Shown one piece after another: positions 33,915-42,781 of a stretch of 64,000 nucleotides of DNA (positions are counted from its first letter, which is position 1; the number at the start of each line of letters is the position of its first letter). The stretch comes from Rubricoccus marinus. GTDB lineage: Bacteria > Bacteroidota > Rhodothermia > Rhodothermales > Rubricoccaceae. The notes beneath the pieces were generated by a model. That model was not told where the DNA came from. It saw nothing but the letters and a program-made list of their open reading frames with translations, and did no database searches. Location of the stretch: the NCBI RefSeq assembly GCF_002257665.1, contig NZ_MQWB01000001.1, positions 793,896 through 857,895 on the forward strand, given 5' to 3'. Both the position numbers and the translations under genes were made by a program.

Positions 33915-34598
33915 CTACCGAACGGCGAGGCGCATAAACTCGGCGCGCGTGTTGTCGTTGTCGAGAAAGGCGCCGCTCATGGCGCTCGTCGTCGTGGACG
34001 AGTTCTGCTTCTCGGCGCCGCGCATCATCATGCACAGGTGCTGCGCTTCGATGACGACGGCCACGCCCTCGGGCTCCAGCACGCGCTCGATGGCGTCGCG
34101 GATCTGGATGGTCAGGCGCTCCTGCACCTGGAGCCGCCGCGCGAACACGTCCACGATGCGCGGGATCTTGCTGAGCCCGACGATCTTGCCGTTGGGGATG
34201 TACGCCACGTGCGCCTTGCCGAAAAACGGCAGCATGTGGTGCTCGCACAGGCTGTAGACCTCGATATCCTTGACGAGCACCATCTCGGAGTACGACTCCT
34301 CGAACACGGCGCTTCGCAAGATGGCCTCGGGATCGAGTTGGTACCCGTGGGTGAGGAACTGCATCGCCTTCGCGACGCGCTCGGGCGTCTTGAGCAGCCC
34401 CTCGCGCTCGGGGTCCTCGCCCACGAGTTGCAACTGCCGGTGCGTCAGCGTCGAGAGCTCTCGCGTTGTGGCCTCGTGGTACACGTCCTGCCGCTCGTAG
34501 AGGAGCGGTGAGGCGAACTCGGTCGCGCGGTCACTCGCACCGCCGGGTTCGCCGACGGTGTTGGCAAAGGCGTCAGAATCGTGGGAAAAGCTACTCAC
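33915..34598 (-). CDS. folE: GTP cyclohydrolase I
   Basis: Converts GTP to 7,8-dihydroneopterin triphosphate, the entry step for folate, queuosine and pterins. Zinc ligands are seen in [14 protein letters not shown] and [10 protein letters not shown], and the substrate pocket in [23 protein letters not shown]. The 227-residue length is normal. The GTG start overlaps the queD stop by eight bases, so folE is the second gene of a queD-folE operon. No exact decamer lies inside it. Confidence 0.96.
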   Translation of the reverse strand: MSSFSHDSDAFANTVGEPGGASDRATEFASPLLYERQDVYHEATTRELSTLTHRQLQLVGEDPEREGLLKTPERVAKAMQFLTHGYQLDPEAILRSAVFEESYSEMVLVKDIEVYSLCEHHMLPFFGKAHVAYIPNGKIVGLSKIPRIVDVFARRLQVQERLTIQIRDAIERVLEPEGVAVVIEAQHLCMMMRGAEKQNSSTTTSAMSGAFLDNDNTRAEFMRLAVR

Positions 34599-35007
34599 CT
34601 CGGTATACCACGCTGTTGTTGGGGGTCTCGCGGAGGACGAGCTCGTAAAGGCGTCCGCTGCCCGGGATGGCGTCTTGGAGCTGCTCCCAGATCGCGATGG
34701 CGAGCGTTTCCGTAGAGGTCATGCGGCCCTTTAGAAACGGTACGTCCAAGTTCAGGTTTTTGTGATCCAGCGGCTCTTCCACGCGGTCGCGGATGACCTG
34801 CTTGAGGTCGGCGAGGTCCACCACGAAGCCGGTTTCAGGATCGGGCTCTCCGGCCACGGTCACGTCCAACTCGTAGTTGTGTCCGTGCCAGTTGGAGCTG
34901 TTGCACTTGCCGAAGGTCTCGCGATTCCAGTCGTCGGACTTCTCGGGGTTGTGGAGGCGGTGGGCCGCATTGAAGTGGGCCTTCCGCGTGACGTAAACGG
35001 TGGGCAT
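34591..35007 (-). CDS. queD: 6-carboxy-tetrahydropterin synthase / 6-pyruvoyl-tetrahydropterin synthase family
   Basis: Acts on the FolE product. Zinc-binding histidines are in HFNAAHRL and WHGHNYEL, the catalytic Cys is in [12 protein letters not shown], and the late Glu in TSTETLAI and VLRETPNN. The ATG at 35007 ([12 protein letters not shown]) gives 138 residues; the frame extends upstream without family similarity. Bacteroidota proteins of this family feed either queuosine or a pterin pathway; queC and queE are not in the window, so the choice is open. No decamer occurs inside. Confidence 0.93.
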   Translation of the reverse strand: MPTVYVTRKAHFNAAHRLHNPEKSDDWNRETFGKCNSSNWHGHNYELDVTVAGEPDPETGFVVDLADLKQVIRDRVEEPLDHKNLNLDVPFLKGRMTSTETLAIAIWEQLQDAIPGSGRLYELVLRETPNNSVVYRGE

Positions 35008-35260
35008 GGGCGGGGGCGGTGTCGTTTCGCGAGGGTACCCCGAGCCTCTGGCGGCGTTCCGAGCCGGCCGGGGGGCGCCCGGCACTGGGATCGCCAGAGG
35101 CCCCACGTGGGTCCGCTGGCGTCGGCCGTGCGCTGCGGCGCCGTTCTCGGATCGCGCGAAGCGCCAGAGGCCGGGCACCACCCGGGCACGTGGGGCGTTC
35201 GCCCCGCGGTTCTCGCGAGAGGACTCCATCGCTACTCTGTGTGACCCCTCCGCCGATCCT

Positions 35261-35665
35261 ATGCTCGTTCGTTTCGCCGCCCTCGCCCTCCTCGCGCTGC
35301 CTCTGACGGCGCAGGCCCAGACCTCTCCTCTGATTGCCGACGACCCCGTCGGCGGCGTGCTGGACGCTGGGGATAGCATCTTCGGAGACGGCTCCTACTT
35401 CGATCTCTACACATACTACGGCACGCCCGGCGAGACGGTCGTGATCACGCTGCGCTCCTCGGACTTCGACGCCTACCTCATCGGCGGGCCGACGTTGGAG
35501 GAGGCGCTGGCCGTGATGCACGAGGACGACGACAGCGGCGGCGGAACGGACGCGGAGCTGGTCGTCGAGATCGGCGCCTCGGGCGAGTACGTGGTCCTCG
35601 CCAACACGTATGAGGAAGGGGGAACGGGCGCCTACGTGATCGTCGCCAGCTCGCCGGTGGAGTAG
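35261..35665 (+). CDS. Secreted protein with a single PPC-like domain
   Basis: The ATG at 35261 opens a signal peptide (MLVRFAALALLALPLTAQAQ). The rest is one ~110-residue beta-sandwich of the bacterial pre-peptidase C-terminal type: GDGSYFDLYTYYGTPGETVVITLRSSDFDAYL, DDDSGGGTDAELVVEIGASGEYVVLANT. The same module occurs five times in the next gene, 92 bases downstream, so this looks like a stand-alone copy. A role in binding or stabilising that protein is only a guess. Confidence 0.8.
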   Translation: MLVRFAALALLALPLTAQAQTSPLIADDPVGGVLDAGDSIFGDGSYFDLYTYYGTPGETVVITLRSSDFDAYLIGGPTLEEALAVMHEDDDSGGGTDAELVVEIGASGEYVVLANTYEEGGTGAYVIVASSPVE

Positions 35666-35671
35666 CGCCCG

Positions 35672-35689
35672 GCCTCTGGCGCCAGAGGC
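35672..35689. repeat. 18-bp tail-to-tail decamer palindrome between PPC genes
   Basis: GCCTCTGGCGCCAGAGGC, six bases after the stop of the single-PPC gene and before the start at 35758. A second, unrelated hairpin (CTCAG TATT CTGAG, ~35724-35737) follows in the leader of the next gene. Confidence 0.7.
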
Positions 35690-35757
35690 TCCCGTGATCT
35701 CGGGATGGAAGGGGAAAGGCGTGCTCAGTATTCTGAGCGCACACAGCGTTTCCCACC

Positions 35758-38403
35758 ATGATGTCCCTTCGCGCGCCTCTCGTTGTCCTCGTCGCTCTGC
35801 TGACCGCAGCGCCCGCCTTTGCCCAGTTCGGCAGCGGGCCGCGGCGGATCGCCGATGGGGAAACGCTCCAAGGAACGCTCACGGCCTCAGACCCGAGGTT
35901 GGACGACGGCTCGCACTACGACCTGTACGTCTACCGCGGTGCGGCCGGGGAAACGGTCACGTTCACGATGCGCTCGGCGGATTTTGACGCGTACCTGATC
36001 GGGCCGGACGTGACGAACGACGACGGCGCGGGCGGGACCGACGCCGAGCTGACGCTCACGCTAGACGCCTCTGGCGAGGTCCAACTCCGCGCCAACTCGA
36101 TCTCCGCGGGCGCCACCGGGCGGTACTCCCTCCAGGCGGCGTCTATTTCGGGCGGCACCGGGCAGATCGTCGGGCGCCTGATCCAATCCGGTGAGACGCT
36201 GCGCGGCACGCTAGAGGCCTCGGACCCGACGCTGAGCGACGGCTCGCACGTGGACCTCTACACCTACCGCGGGACGCCCGGCGAGACGGTCACGTTCACG
36301 ATGCGCTCGACCGCGTTCGACGCGTACATGACGGTCGGCCAAGTGACCGATGGCACCTTCGCGCCAGAGGCCAACGACGACGATGGCGCGGGGGGGACGG
36401 ACGCGCAGCTCGTGCTCTCGGTCGGCCCGTCAGGGCAATTCGTGGTACAGGCCAACTCCGTGCGCGGCGGCGCGACGGGCGCGTACACGCTTTTTGCCGA
36501 GGCCTCTGGCGGGCCCGGCCCGCTCGCCTCTGGCGACGCTCAGCCGATCTCGGCGGGCACCCCGGTCCGCGCGGACCTCTCCGACGCCGACCCCCGCCTC
36601 CGCGATAATTCCGCCTACGACCTCTACGTCTACGAGGGCGCCGCTGGCGAGGCCATCGAGGTCTTCCTCGCCTCCGTCGACTTCGACGCCTACCTCATGG
36701 GCGGCGCCACGCCAGAGGCCGCGCTCAGCGCCTCCACGACGAACGACGACGATGGCGGCGGCACCAACGCGCGGCTCCGCGTGGAAACGGGGACCGACGG
36801 GCGCTACTACATCGTGGCGAACGCGTACGCGCCGGAGTCCCGGGGCGGCTACACGCTCTCCATCCGCAGCGTCGGCGGGGGCGCGGCGCCCTCCGGCCTC
36901 GCGATGATCTCCATGGGGGAGACCGTGCAGGGACAGCTCGATGTCTCGGACCCGACGCTTTCGTCCGACGGCACGCACTTCGACGTGTACGGCTATCAGG
37001 GGCGCGCCGGGGAAGAGATCGTCGTCACGCTCACTTCGGACGATTTCGACCCGTACCTGCTGCTGAGCCGCTACTTCGGTGACGAGGTGGAGGCCGTATC
37101 CCAAGACGACGACAACGGGCCGGGCCTGGGCTCGCGCGTCCGTGTCACGCTCGCGCAGAGCGGGACGTATCTCGCCATCGCCAACTCCGTCGGCGCCGGC
37201 GCGACAGGGCGCTACGCGCTCACCATCCAGCGCCCGGAGGACGTGACGGACATGGAGGACGCGGCCGAGGGCTTCGCCACGTTGGACATCGGCACGCCCG
37301 CCAGAGGCGTGCTGGAGGCGGGGGACCGGCAGCTCGCGGACGAATCCTACGCCGACCTCTACGTGCTACGTGGGGCCCCTGGCGAGACCGTCGCGGTCAC
37401 GATGCGCTCCGCGGACTTCGACGCGTACCTCGGCGTCAGCTCGCTCGAAGGCGGCGAGCTCACCAGCATCGGCCAGGACGACGACGGCGCGGGCGGCAGC
37501 GATGCGCGCGTCGAGTTCACGCTTGGCGGCGCGGGGATCTACGCCATCCAGGCCAACTCCTACGCCGCGGGGGCGACGGGCGCCTACACGCTGACCGCCG
37601 AGCGCGTGGCCTCTGGCGAGACGACGCGGCCGGGCACGATGACCACGACGTCCAACGCCCGGTTTACAGGCAAGTGGGCGCCGCTGCAGTACACCGAGAC
37701 CGGCGACTACGCCGAGATCCGCGAAGCCGTGGCGGCGGAGCGGCGGCTGGAAACCGTCGCCGAGCGCTTAAACTCGCGCTACCCGCTGCCCACCAACGTG
37801 CCCGTCTCCTTCAAGGAGTGCACCGAGCCCGGCGCCACGCGGCCCAACGCCAACGCGTTCTACAACCCGAACGCCGGCGAGATCGTGTTCTGCTACGAGC
37901 TCATGGACGACCTCATCACGCAGTTCAGCGCGGGCCTCGCGCCGGAGCAGGTGGACGAAGCCGTGACCGGCGCCTACGACTTCATCATCCTCCACGAAGT
38001 GGGCCACGCGCTTACGCACCAGCTCGATCTGCCCATCACCGGCCGAGAGGAGGACGTTGCCGACCAGTTCGCGACGCTCGCGCTGCTTCGCCAGGGCGAC
38101 AAAGGCGCGACGGCTGCGCTCAACGGCGTCAGCTACCTCTACGGCAGCGGCGGCAACACGTTTGGGCGCCGCTCGCTCGCCGATGAGCACTCGCTAGGCC
38201 CGCAGCGCTTGTTCAACGTGCAGTGCTGGATCCTGGGCTCGGACCTGGAGAAGTACGCGTGGCTCGTCCTGGACAGCGAGACGGGGGAGGAGCGCGAGGA
38301 TGACTACGCCCTCACTATCGACCGCGCGCGGCGGTGCACGGGCGAGTACACGCAGATGGAGAAGTCCTTTACGCGCCTGCTGGACCTCGCGTACGGCAAT
38401 TGA
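35758..38403 (+). CDS. Secreted protein with five PPC-like repeats and a zinc metallopeptidase-like domain (DUF4344)
   Basis: A signal peptide (MMSLRAPLVVLVALLTAAPAFAQ) is followed by five ~105-residue repeats with the same core, DLYxYxGxxGExVxxTMRSxDFDAYL, a D-D-D-G-rich turn, then ANSxxxGATGxYxL. From ~residue 640 a different domain contains ILHEVGHALTHQ (His746, Glu747, His750) and EEDVADQFATLALL, the DUF4344-type putative metallopeptidase. The protein has no sorting domain, so it is probably periplasmic or exported another way. Aspartate-rich turns suggest calcium binding. Length 881 residues. Confidence 0.86.
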   Translation: MMSLRAPLVVLVALLTAAPAFAQFGSGPRRIADGETLQGTLTASDPRLDDGSHYDLYVYRGAAGETVTFTMRSADFDAYLIGPDVTNDDGAGGTDAELTLTLDASGEVQLRANSISAGATGRYSLQAASISGGTGQIVGRLIQSGETLRGTLEASDPTLSDGSHVDLYTYRGTPGETVTFTMRSTAFDAYMTVGQVTDGTFAPEANDDDGAGGTDAQLVLSVGPSGQFVVQANSVRGGATGAYTLFAEASGGPGPLASGDAQPISAGTPVRADLSDADPRLRDNSAYDLYVYEGAAGEAIEVFLASVDFDAYLMGGATPEAALSASTTNDDDGGGTNARLRVETGTDGRYYIVANAYAPESRGGYTLSIRSVGGGAAPSGLAMISMGETVQGQLDVSDPTLSSDGTHFDVYGYQGRAGEEIVVTLTSDDFDPYLLLSRYFGDEVEAVSQDDDNGPGLGSRVRVTLAQSGTYLAIANSVGAGATGRYALTIQRPEDVTDMEDAAEGFATLDIGTPARGVLEAGDRQLADESYADLYVLRGAPGETVAVTMRSADFDAYLGVSSLEGGELTSIGQDDDGAGGSDARVEFTLGGAGIYAIQANSYAAGATGAYTLTAERVASGETTRPGTMTTTSNARFTGKWAPLQYTETGDYAEIREAVAAERRLETVAERLNSRYPLPTNVPVSFKECTEPGATRPNANAFYNPNAGEIVFCYELMDDLITQFSAGLAPEQVDEAVTGAYDFIILHEVGHALTHQLDLPITGREEDVADQFATLALLRQGDKGATAALNGVSYLYGSGGNTFGRRSLADEHSLGPQRLFNVQCWILGSDLEKYAWLVLDSETGEEREDDYALTIDRARRCTGEYTQMEKSFTRLLDLAYGN

Positions 38404-38564
38404 GCCTCGACGATCCGCCTCTGGCGCCGAGCCGAGAGCCCTGCGGGGCTTCGGACGCCAGAGGCCCGTGCTGAGGAGACGACGAGAGCGAGCACCGCGC
38501 CGCCAGAGGCCCGCTTAGCTTGGCGGCCTCTGGCGCCGATACCTCCGTCTAACGCTCTCCCCCT

Positions 38565-38909
38565 GTGGCCGACGACCCCACCCTGTTCGAACGCATCGCC
38601 TCTGGCGACATCCCGGCCGACCTCGTCTACGAAGACGACCGCGCGATCGCGTTCCGCGACATTCACCCCGTTGCGCCGACGCACATCCTCGTGGTCCCGC
38701 GCAAGCCGATCCCGCGCGCGGACGCCATCGAGCCTGAGGACGAAGGCCTCGTCGGGCACCTGTTCACGGTCGCCCGCCAGGTGGCCGCAGACGAAGGGCT
38801 GACCGATTACCGGCTCGTGATGAACTGTGGCGAAGGCGCCGGGCAGTCCGTTTTCCACCTCCACCTCCACCTCCTCGGGGGCCGCGACTTTTCGTGGCCG
38901 CCGGGCTGA
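38565..38909 (+). CDS. HIT-family (HINT-like) nucleotide hydrolase/transferase
   Basis: A 114-residue histidine-triad protein. The triad is in SVFHLHLHLLGGR near the C-terminus; other landmarks are FERIASGDIPADLVYEDD, AFRDIHPVAPTHILVVPRKPI and NCGEGAGQ. HINT proteins hydrolyse AMP-N and AMP-O adducts. The GTG at 38565 is the only suitable start. The first 12 residues include a decamer-coded ASG (RIASGDIPA), a position often carrying KG or EG in relatives. The ABC ATPase gene starts 38 bases downstream. Confidence 0.93.
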   Translation: MADDPTLFERIASGDIPADLVYEDDRAIAFRDIHPVAPTHILVVPRKPIPRADAIEPEDEGLVGHLFTVARQVAADEGLTDYRLVMNCGEGAGQSVFHLHLHLLGGRDFSWPPG

Positions 38910-38947
38910 CCCCGACGCCAGAGGCCCCGGCCTCCGGCTCCCGCCCC

Positions 38948-39727
38948 ATGATTCAGGTAGACGACGTCCACGTCGGCTTCGACGGCAACGAGATTCTGCA
39001 CGGCATCTCGTTCGCGGTCGAGCCTGGGCGCGTGGCGGGCTACATCGGCCCCAACGGCGCGGGCAAAACGACGACGATGCGCCTGCTGACGGGCACGCTC
39101 GCGCCGGATTCCGGTCGCGTCGTCGTGGGCGGCGTGGACGTGGCGAAGGACGCCGTCGGCGCGAAGCGGCGCTTCGGGTTCGTGCCCGAGCACGGGCACC
39201 TCTACGAGAGCTTCAGCCCGGAGGAGTACCTCCGCTTTATCGGACGGATGCATGGGCTCGGCGAGAAGCCTCTGGCGGAGCGCGCGGGCGCGATGCTGTC
39301 CTTCTGGGGCCTGGAAGCGAACGCCCTGCAGCCGATGGCGAGCTTCTCGAAGGGCATGAAGCAAAAGGTGCTGATCTCGGCTGCGCTCCTGCACGACCCG
39401 CCCGTTTTGCTGCTCGACGAGCCGCTCTCGGGTCTGGACGCCTACGCTGTGCTCCAGGTGCGCGCGCTTCTCCGTGCTCTCGCGCGGCAAGGCACGACCG
39501 TTTTCTACTCCTCACACCTCCTGGATGCCGTCGAAAAGGTGGCCGACCAGGTCATCCTCATCCGCGACGGCGCGATCCTCGCCGACGGCTCGCCCGCTCA
39601 GATCCTCGAAGCGGCGGGCGAGGGCTCTCTCGAAGGCGCTTTCTCGCGCCTCACCTCCGCCGCCGACGCTGAGGCCGAGGCCGAGGCGCTCATCGCGTCC
39701 GCCTTTGGCCGCGCGGAGTCGATCTAA
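38948..39727 (+). CDS. ABC transporter ATP-binding protein (ABC-2 type)
   Basis: Walker A GPNGAGKTT, signature FSKGMKQKV (weak form of LSGGQ), Walker B VLLLDEP and the switch His in FYSSHLLDAVEKVA. The ATG at 38948 (MIQVDDVHVGF) fits the usual N-terminus. The C-terminal ~30 residues are an acidic, alanine-rich helix (DAEAEAEALIASAF). No permease gene is adjacent on the same strand; the convergent neighbour encodes CcmB, itself a permease, but the ATPase is longer than CcmA, so pairing is uncertain. Confidence 0.9.
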   Translation: MIQVDDVHVGFDGNEILHGISFAVEPGRVAGYIGPNGAGKTTTMRLLTGTLAPDSGRVVVGGVDVAKDAVGAKRRFGFVPEHGHLYESFSPEEYLRFIGRMHGLGEKPLAERAGAMLSFWGLEANALQPMASFSKGMKQKVLISAALLHDPPVLLLDEPLSGLDAYAVLQVRALLRALARQGTTVFYSSHLLDAVEKVADQVILIRDGAILADGSPAQILEAAGEGSLEGAFSRLTSAADAEAEAEALIASAFGRAESI

Positions 39728-39736
39728 GCCCCGCGC

Positions 39737-39754
39737 GCCTCTGGCGCCAGAGGC
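39737..39754. terminator. 18-bp decamer palindrome filling the gap between convergent ABC and ccmB genes
   Basis: GCCTCTGGCGCCAGAGGC ends at the base before the ccmB stop codon (39755) and starts nine bases after the ATPase stop (39727). There is room for nothing else in the 27-base gap, which makes a shared bidirectional terminator likely. Confidence 0.65.
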
Positions 39755-40432
39755 TCAGTCCTTCCAGACGTACTCGAAGAGCAGAAACGAGACGGTTGTA
39801 GTGAGCCCGGCGTAGGACGCGAGGAGCAGCAGGTCTTGCTGGGCTGCTTCCCACGCGCCGGATTCAGCGCCAGAGGCCGAGAGCGTCAGGCCGACGCCGG
39901 AGGACAGGAGCGGGATGAGAAGTGGAAACGCGAGGACGGGCAGCAGCGGACCTGCGGCGCGTGCTCGCGCCAGAAGCGCCGAGAGCAGCGTCGTCGTGCT
40001 CGCGAGCCCCAGCCCGCCCAGCCCCAGCGCGGCCCAGTAGAGCGACGGCGCGCCGAGCGAGGTCGGGATGAGGATGCGCATTCCCAACCCCGCGACGAGC
40101 GCGAGCGCGAGCGTGAGCACGACGTTGAACAGCAGCTTCCCCGCGTAGACGGCCTCTGGCGGCGCCGCGAGCCGGAGCAGCAGCGTGGTCCCGCGCTCCT
40201 CCTCGGCCATAAACGCCCGCCCGAGCCCGATGGCGCCAGCGAACACGACCACGATCCACAACAGCGCTGCCGCCACGGTTGAGCCCACCGCGATCCGCCC
40301 CAGCGAGAACCGCACGAGGATGAGCGCCGCGGCGACGAACATCGCGAGCGCCCCTAGCGCCGTCCGGCTGCGGAGTTCGAGGCGCGCGTCATTGAGGAAC
40401 ACGGCCCAGGTAGCGGAGAGGAAGCGGGACAA
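39755..40432 (-). CDS. ccmB: Heme exporter protein B-like membrane protein (CcmB)
   Basis: A 225-residue protein with six hydrophobic segments and the CcmB pattern: FLNDARLELRSRTALGALAMF, FAGAIGLGRAFMAEEERGTTLLLRLAAPPEAVYAGKLLFN. In the Ccm system CcmAB is an ATPase-permease pair that releases holo-CcmE during cytochrome c maturation. No ccmA, ccmC, ccmE or ccmF is visible in the window, so the partners must be elsewhere or this permease works with the convergent ABC ATPase. PEA at residue ~100 is decamer-coded. Confidence 0.88.
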   Translation of the reverse strand: MSRFLSATWAVFLNDARLELRSRTALGALAMFVAAALILVRFSLGRIAVGSTVAAALLWIVVVFAGAIGLGRAFMAEEERGTTLLLRLAAPPEAVYAGKLLFNVVLTLALALVAGLGMRILIPTSLGAPSLYWAALGLGGLGLASTTTLLSALLARARAAGPLLPVLAFPLLIPLLSSGVGLTLSASGAESGAWEAAQQDLLLLASYAGLTTTVSFLLFEYVWKD

Positions 40433-40513
40433 GAGCGAACGGGGAGTGGAGAGGGTTGGACGGGAGGCCTCGGAGAAGTTCCGCCCGGCCTCTGGCGCCA
40501 GAGGGGGCGGGGG

Positions 40514-40548
40514 AGCAGCTTCACTCGGAACTCGGAACTCGGAACTCG
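40514..40548. repeat. ACTCGGA heptamer tandem repeat with conserved left flank
   Basis: AGCAGCTTC is followed by ACTCGGA three times and a partial fourth copy. A decamer palindrome (~40488-40505) immediately precedes it. It lies in the divergent leader of ccmB and the ADP-ribosylglycohydrolase gene. Same family as 30849-30893 and 59303-59360. Confidence 0.7.
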
Positions 40549-40594
40549 CGCGAGCGCCAGAGGCTTCTCACGAGCACGCCCTCCCCATACCTGA

Positions 40595-41485
40595 ATGTCC
40601 GACCGCGTCCGCGGCCTCCTTCTCGGCCTCGCCATCGGCGACGCGCTCGGGATGCCCATCGAAGGCCTGAGCCACCAGAACGTCCGCACCTACTACAAAG
40701 GCATCAAGGGCTTCCGTGCCGACGAGAAGCGCGGCGAACTGGAGGCCGGGCAGTGGACCTCGGACACCCAGAACGCCCTCGCGCTCGCCGCCGCCCTCGC
40801 CGAGCACCCCGGCGACCTCACGCGCGCTCAGGTCCTCTGGCGCCAGAGGCGCGGCGTCGAACTCCGCCGGCCCGTTGACCGGCCGTACGCCACGAGCGCG
40901 TCCGCCGCGGCGGTGGCTCCGCTCGGCGCGTGGTGGGCTGGGACGGACGCGCCTCTGGCGGAGGCGCTCACGTGGACGCGCGCGCTTCTCGCGGATGTGG
41001 ACGACCGCCCAGACGCGCTGGTCGCCGCGCTCGCACAGGCCGACGCCGCACGGCGTGCACTCGGCGCCCCAGCCGACACGGTGGAGGGAGCCGACTTCGT
41101 CTCGCAGGCCGCTGATGCCGCCCGCGCCGCCGAGTCCGAGATCGGGGCCTCTGGCGCCGTCTCGCGCCGCCTTGATCTGTTGGCCGGTCGCCTGTTCGAG
41201 TTCCCGCTCGACCTCCAGGACCTCTGCGACGACACCGGCCCCGCCGCCGACGAGACCTTCCCGTTCGCGCTCGCGATGGCCGCCAGAGGCCCCGCGCTCG
41301 CCGAAGCGTCACTCCTCGCCGCCATCAACGTCGGTGGCGACGCCAACACGGTGGGCGCGATCCTCGGCGCGCTGCTGGGTGCGTTCAACGGCGCGAGCGC
41401 CTTCCCGGACGAATGGCGCGACGGCGTCGAGGCCTCTGGCGAGATCCTCGCGACGGCCGACGCATTGGCAACGGCTCTGGGATAG
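40595..41485 (+). CDS. ADP-ribosylglycohydrolase family protein
   Basis: N-terminal GLLLGLAIGDALGMPIEG, then WTSDTQNALALA (the metal-binding WTDDT motif with Ser for Asp) and the late INVGGDANTVGAILGALLGA (usually GGDTDT). These place it in the DraG/ARH family, which removes ADP-ribose using two Mg ions; the substitutions at two metal-binding acids make activity uncertain. A tail-to-tail decamer pair at ~40837-40853 is read in an unusual frame as VLWRQRRG inside the protein, possibly an insertion in a loop. Confidence 0.87.
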   Translation: MSDRVRGLLLGLAIGDALGMPIEGLSHQNVRTYYKGIKGFRADEKRGELEAGQWTSDTQNALALAAALAEHPGDLTRAQVLWRQRRGVELRRPVDRPYATSASAAAVAPLGAWWAGTDAPLAEALTWTRALLADVDDRPDALVAALAQADAARRALGAPADTVEGADFVSQAADAARAAESEIGASGAVSRRLDLLAGRLFEFPLDLQDLCDDTGPAADETFPFALAMAARGPALAEASLLAAINVGGDANTVGAILGALLGAFNGASAFPDEWRDGVEASGEILATADALATALG

Positions 41486-41502
41486 CCTCTGGCGCCAGAG
41501 GC
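41485..41502. terminator. 18-bp decamer palindrome after the ADP-ribosylglycohydrolase gene
   Basis: GCCTCTGGCGCCAGAGGC begins at the last base of the stop codon. The 109-base gap to the convergent murB stop (41595) holds nothing else that I recognise. Confidence 0.6.
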
Positions 41503-41594
41503 CTGGAGTCGGCTGCACGCGCGGAGTGCCCGTAGAGACGCACAACTGGCGTGTCCTCGGCATCGAGTTGAAGCCGCGCGCCTACGCCAGAAGC

Positions 41595-42686
41595 CTACCG
41601 GCGCTCGGCGTCCGCGTGCGCCTCGGGGTGGCCGCCGGGCGGGACACCGTCGGTGAACCCGTCCTCGTTTTCCCATCCGTGCGCGGGGACATCACCCAGG
41701 TCGCCGAAGTCGCCGATCATCCCGATCTCCGTCGAGAGCCGGTAGCCCTGCTCCCGCTCGACGGTCTCCTGCACGTAGCCGATCAGGTGCCGCACGTCGC
41801 GCGCCGTCGCGCCGCCAGTGTTGATGAGGATGTTGGCGTGTTTGTGCGTCACCATCGCGCCACCGATCCGCGTGCCCTTGAGCCCGCACCAGTCCGCGAG
41901 CCGGCCTGCGCCCACGCCGTCGATCTTCTTGAAGATGCTCCCCGCCGAAGGCTCGGTCGCCAGAGGCGGATGCCGCGCGCCGCGCCATTCCAGGTTGCTC
42001 TCGATGGTGCTTGTGAGCACCTCCGGGGCCTCTGGCGCCAGGCGGAACGTCGCCGCGAGCACGATCACGTCCGGGCGGATGTGGAGCGTGGAGAAGTCGT
42101 ATCCGAAGTCGAACCAATCATGGTCCACGGTCTCTCGCGAGCCGTCCTCCATCAGCAAGTCCGCGCTTTCCACCACCTCCTCGATAAACATCGTCCGGGA
42201 GCGGTCCGGCGAGAGGAAGTGAAGGTTCTGCCACAGCGCGCCCCCCACGCTGGACGGAATCCCGGCGTAGTGCTCTAGCCCGCTGAGGTTCGCCGCGACG
42301 GCCTGCCGGATCAGCGGCTCCCAGACGACGGTCCCGCTCTCGGCCCACACCCGGCCGCTGGCGGCGTCGGTCTCCACGTGCGCCGCGCGGTTGCGAATTA
42401 CGACGCCCCGGAAGCCGCCGTCACCCACCAAGATGTTGGCGCCCAGCCCGAGCACGAACAGCGGCACCTCGTGCTCGCGCGCCGCGACAACGGCCGCCGC
42501 CAGCTCGTCCGCCGAATGCGCCTCCACGAACAAGTCCGCCGCCCCGCCGATCTTGAACGTCGTGTACGGCGCCAGAGGCTCGTTCTCGCGGATGGTGCGG
42601 ACCTCTGGCGTGAGCGCCTCGCGCAGCGCCGCAAGCCGTGTGGTCAGTTCGGAAGGGGAGACGGAGACGGGTTCGACGTGCGCCAC
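41595..42686 (-). CDS. murB: UDP-N-acetylenolpyruvoylglucosamine reductase
   Basis: Second committed step of peptidoglycan precursor synthesis. FAD motifs YTTFKIGGAADLF and GLGANILVGDGGFRGVVI, then GIPSSVGGALWQN, the catalytic Ser in EPSAGSIFKK, and NTGGATARDVRHLI are present. Three-domain type I-like layout with 363 residues, slightly longer than E. coli because of a C-terminal tail (GWENEDGFTDGVPPGGHPEAHADAERR) that carries no known motif. The start at 42686 (MAHVEPVSV) may be a few codons early. Confidence 0.95.
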   Translation of the reverse strand: MAHVEPVSVSPSELTTRLAALREALTPEVRTIRENEPLAPYTTFKIGGAADLFVEAHSADELAAAVVAAREHEVPLFVLGLGANILVGDGGFRGVVIRNRAAHVETDAASGRVWAESGTVVWEPLIRQAVAANLSGLEHYAGIPSSVGGALWQNLHFLSPDRSRTMFIEEVVESADLLMEDGSRETVDHDWFDFGYDFSTLHIRPDVIVLAATFRLAPEAPEVLTSTIESNLEWRGARHPPLATEPSAGSIFKKIDGVGAGRLADWCGLKGTRIGGAMVTHKHANILINTGGATARDVRHLIGYVQETVEREQGYRLSTEIGMIGDFGDLGDVPAHGWENEDGFTDGVPPGGHPEAHADAERR

Positions 42687-42781
42687 GGAGACGGGAGGGT
42701 GGTGGACTTCTGGCGAGACCTCCGCCAGAGGTCGCCTAGTTTAGGCGCACTCCCCGCCTCTCGCGTTCCGCGCCCGTTCAC

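Noticed and set aside
38948..40432. The ABC ATPase and CcmB as a ccmAB operon
   Set aside because: They are on opposite strands and convergent, and the ATPase is longer than CcmA with a weak signature motif, so I do not call it ccmA.
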